In this document: positions 63,394 through 64,000 of the stretch, one piece after another
Position numbering within the stretch: the stretch's first letter is position 1
Layout: the number at the start of each line of letters is the position of its first letter
NCBI RefSeq assembly: GCF_900090245.1
Contig: NZ_FMDN01000001.1
Location: 408,241 to 472,240, forward strand
Source: Micromonospora halophytica
GTDB taxonomy: Bacteria; Actinomycetota; Actinomycetes; Mycobacteriales; Micromonosporaceae
DNA: 64,000 nt
Direction of reading: 5' to 3'
The notes under the pieces: model-generated
What the model was told of the DNA's origin: nothing
Databases searched by the model: none
What the model saw: the letters and a program-made list of their open reading frames with translations, nothing else
Program-made: the position numbers and the translations under genes

Positions 63394-64000
63394 TCAGCGT
63401 GGGGGGCGGAGGGCCTTGCGGAGGGGGGCCAGGCGGGTGGTGAGGCTGGCCAGGCCGCCGGGGAAGAAATAGACGGCCAGGATGAAGACGGTGCCGAGCA
63501 CGAACAGAGGCTGGCTCAGCGGGGCGCTCAGCACGGCGGGCAGGGCGTCGACCGCGTCGCTGGCCCCGAAGGCGGTGAGGCGGTGGTCCAGGTACATGTA
63601 GAGGACACCGCCGAGCACCGGGCCCCAGCGGGTGCCGGGCCCACCCAGCACCACCATGACCAGCAGCGACAGGGTCAGCTCGGACGAGGTCACGTGCGGG
63701 CTCGCGCCGCCGACGATCAGGCAGTAGACCACTCCCCCGGCCGAGGCGAGGCCGCCGGACAGGGTGAACGCCACCAGCTTGAACCGGTACGGGTCGAGCC
63801 CGAGCACCCCGATCCGCCGCTCGTCGTCGCGCAGCCCGGCCAGCACCCGCCCGGTCGGCGAACCGGAGACCCGGTGCACCACGAACACCACCAACGCCAG
63901 GTACGCCAGCGCCAGCCAGTACAGGTTGACCGTGTTCGTGACGCCGACCAGGGCCGGTGGCAGGCCGGAGACGTCCAGCGGCAGCCCCTCCTCGCCACCG
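63394..64000 (-). CDS. Branched-chain amino acid ABC permease, LivM type (C-terminal part)
   Basis: The visible 201 codons encode the last part of a LivM-type inner-membrane permease, with several helices and the family stretch AGLRDDERRIGVLGLDPYRF followed by KLVAFTLSGGLASAGGVVYC. ABC systems of this family import branched-chain amino acids, urea or similar small solutes. The 5' end is beyond the right edge. The stop lies 115 bp from the recQ start; both genes are on the minus strand. Confidence 0.88.
   Translation of the reverse strand, partial: GGEEGLPLDVSGLPPALVGVTNTVNLYWLALAYLALVVFVVHRVSGSPTGRVLAGLRDDERRIGVLGLDPYRFKLVAFTLSGGLASAGGVVYCLIVGGASPHVTSSELTLSLLVMVVLGGPGTRWGPVLGGVLYMYLDHRLTAFGASDAVDALPAVLSAPLSQPLFVLGTVFILAVYFFPGGLASLTTRLAPLRKALRPPR

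Overview
The window is high-GC DNA (GTG starts are common, third codon positions are G/C-rich) from an actinomycete, most likely Micromonospora or a close relative in Micromonosporaceae. The evidence is the gene content and order: the ribosomal/secretion block tRNA-Thr, tRNA-Met, rpmG, hadA-like, hadB-like, tRNA-Trp, secE, nusG, rplK, rplA, rplJ, rplL, and the moeZ, DUF3152, TetR, DUF3107, ferritin-like, rhlE neighbourhood, both of which are also seen in mycobacteria. No plasmid or phage replication genes are visible, so this is chromosome.

Layout. 1-5.6 kb: translation, transcription-elongation and secretion genes on the minus strand, with an L10 leader and three tRNAs. 5.7-8.5 kb: a membrane GAF-GGDEF-EAL cyclic-di-GMP enzyme preceded by a small exported repeat peptide. 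9-12.3 kb: AraC regulator, VOC protein and a short UvrA-like ABC protein. 12.36-14.6 kb: a decayed integrative element at tRNA-Tyr, with a 60-bp att-type repeat, a broken tyrosine integrase and a deleted IS1634-like element with intact ends and target duplication. 14.7-21.4 kb: YajQ, a small Cys-motif protein, two metal-sensor/CDF-exporter pairs (KmtR-like and CmtR-like), a conserved 31-aa membrane protein, an MFS exporter and HtpX.

21.6-36.1 kb: a second-type complex I cluster (nuoB, C, H, I, J, K, L, M, N, all minus strand) broken up by unrelated genes (Uma2 nuclease, glutathionyl-hydroquinone reductase, a glucose-dehydrogenase-like enzyme, DUF2252) and lacking nuoA, nuoD and nuoEFG here. 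Several junctions carry tiny ORFs that overlap the stop and start codons of their neighbours, one of them made of three 20-residue repeats. Palindromic repeats sit in the non-coding gaps.

36.3-43.9 kb: a SigE-type sigma factor with an overlapping membrane-anchored protein, a PLP enzyme with a GPH-type transporter, an alkyltransferase-like protein, and proB-proA. 44.0-47.1 kb: a compact type VII-secretion-style toxin cassette (YbaB-like protein, WXG100-like protein, CpnT-like N-terminal domain as its own gene, HNH-like nuclease toxin, two candidate immunity proteins). 47.0-63.3 kb: terpene-cyclase-like repeat protein, moeZ, DUF3152 metalloprotease-like protein, hydrolase, a 905-aa low-complexity protein, TetR, DUF3107, ferritin-like protein, rhlE, methyltransferase, XRE regulator, a His-rich membrane protein and a RecQ helicase fused to a phosphoribosyltransferase domain. 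The right edge cuts a livM-type permease.

The best candidates for something little described are the split toxin-immunity cassette, the family of stop/start-coupled intercistronic mini-ORFs, and the palindromic repeats with a fixed loop length.
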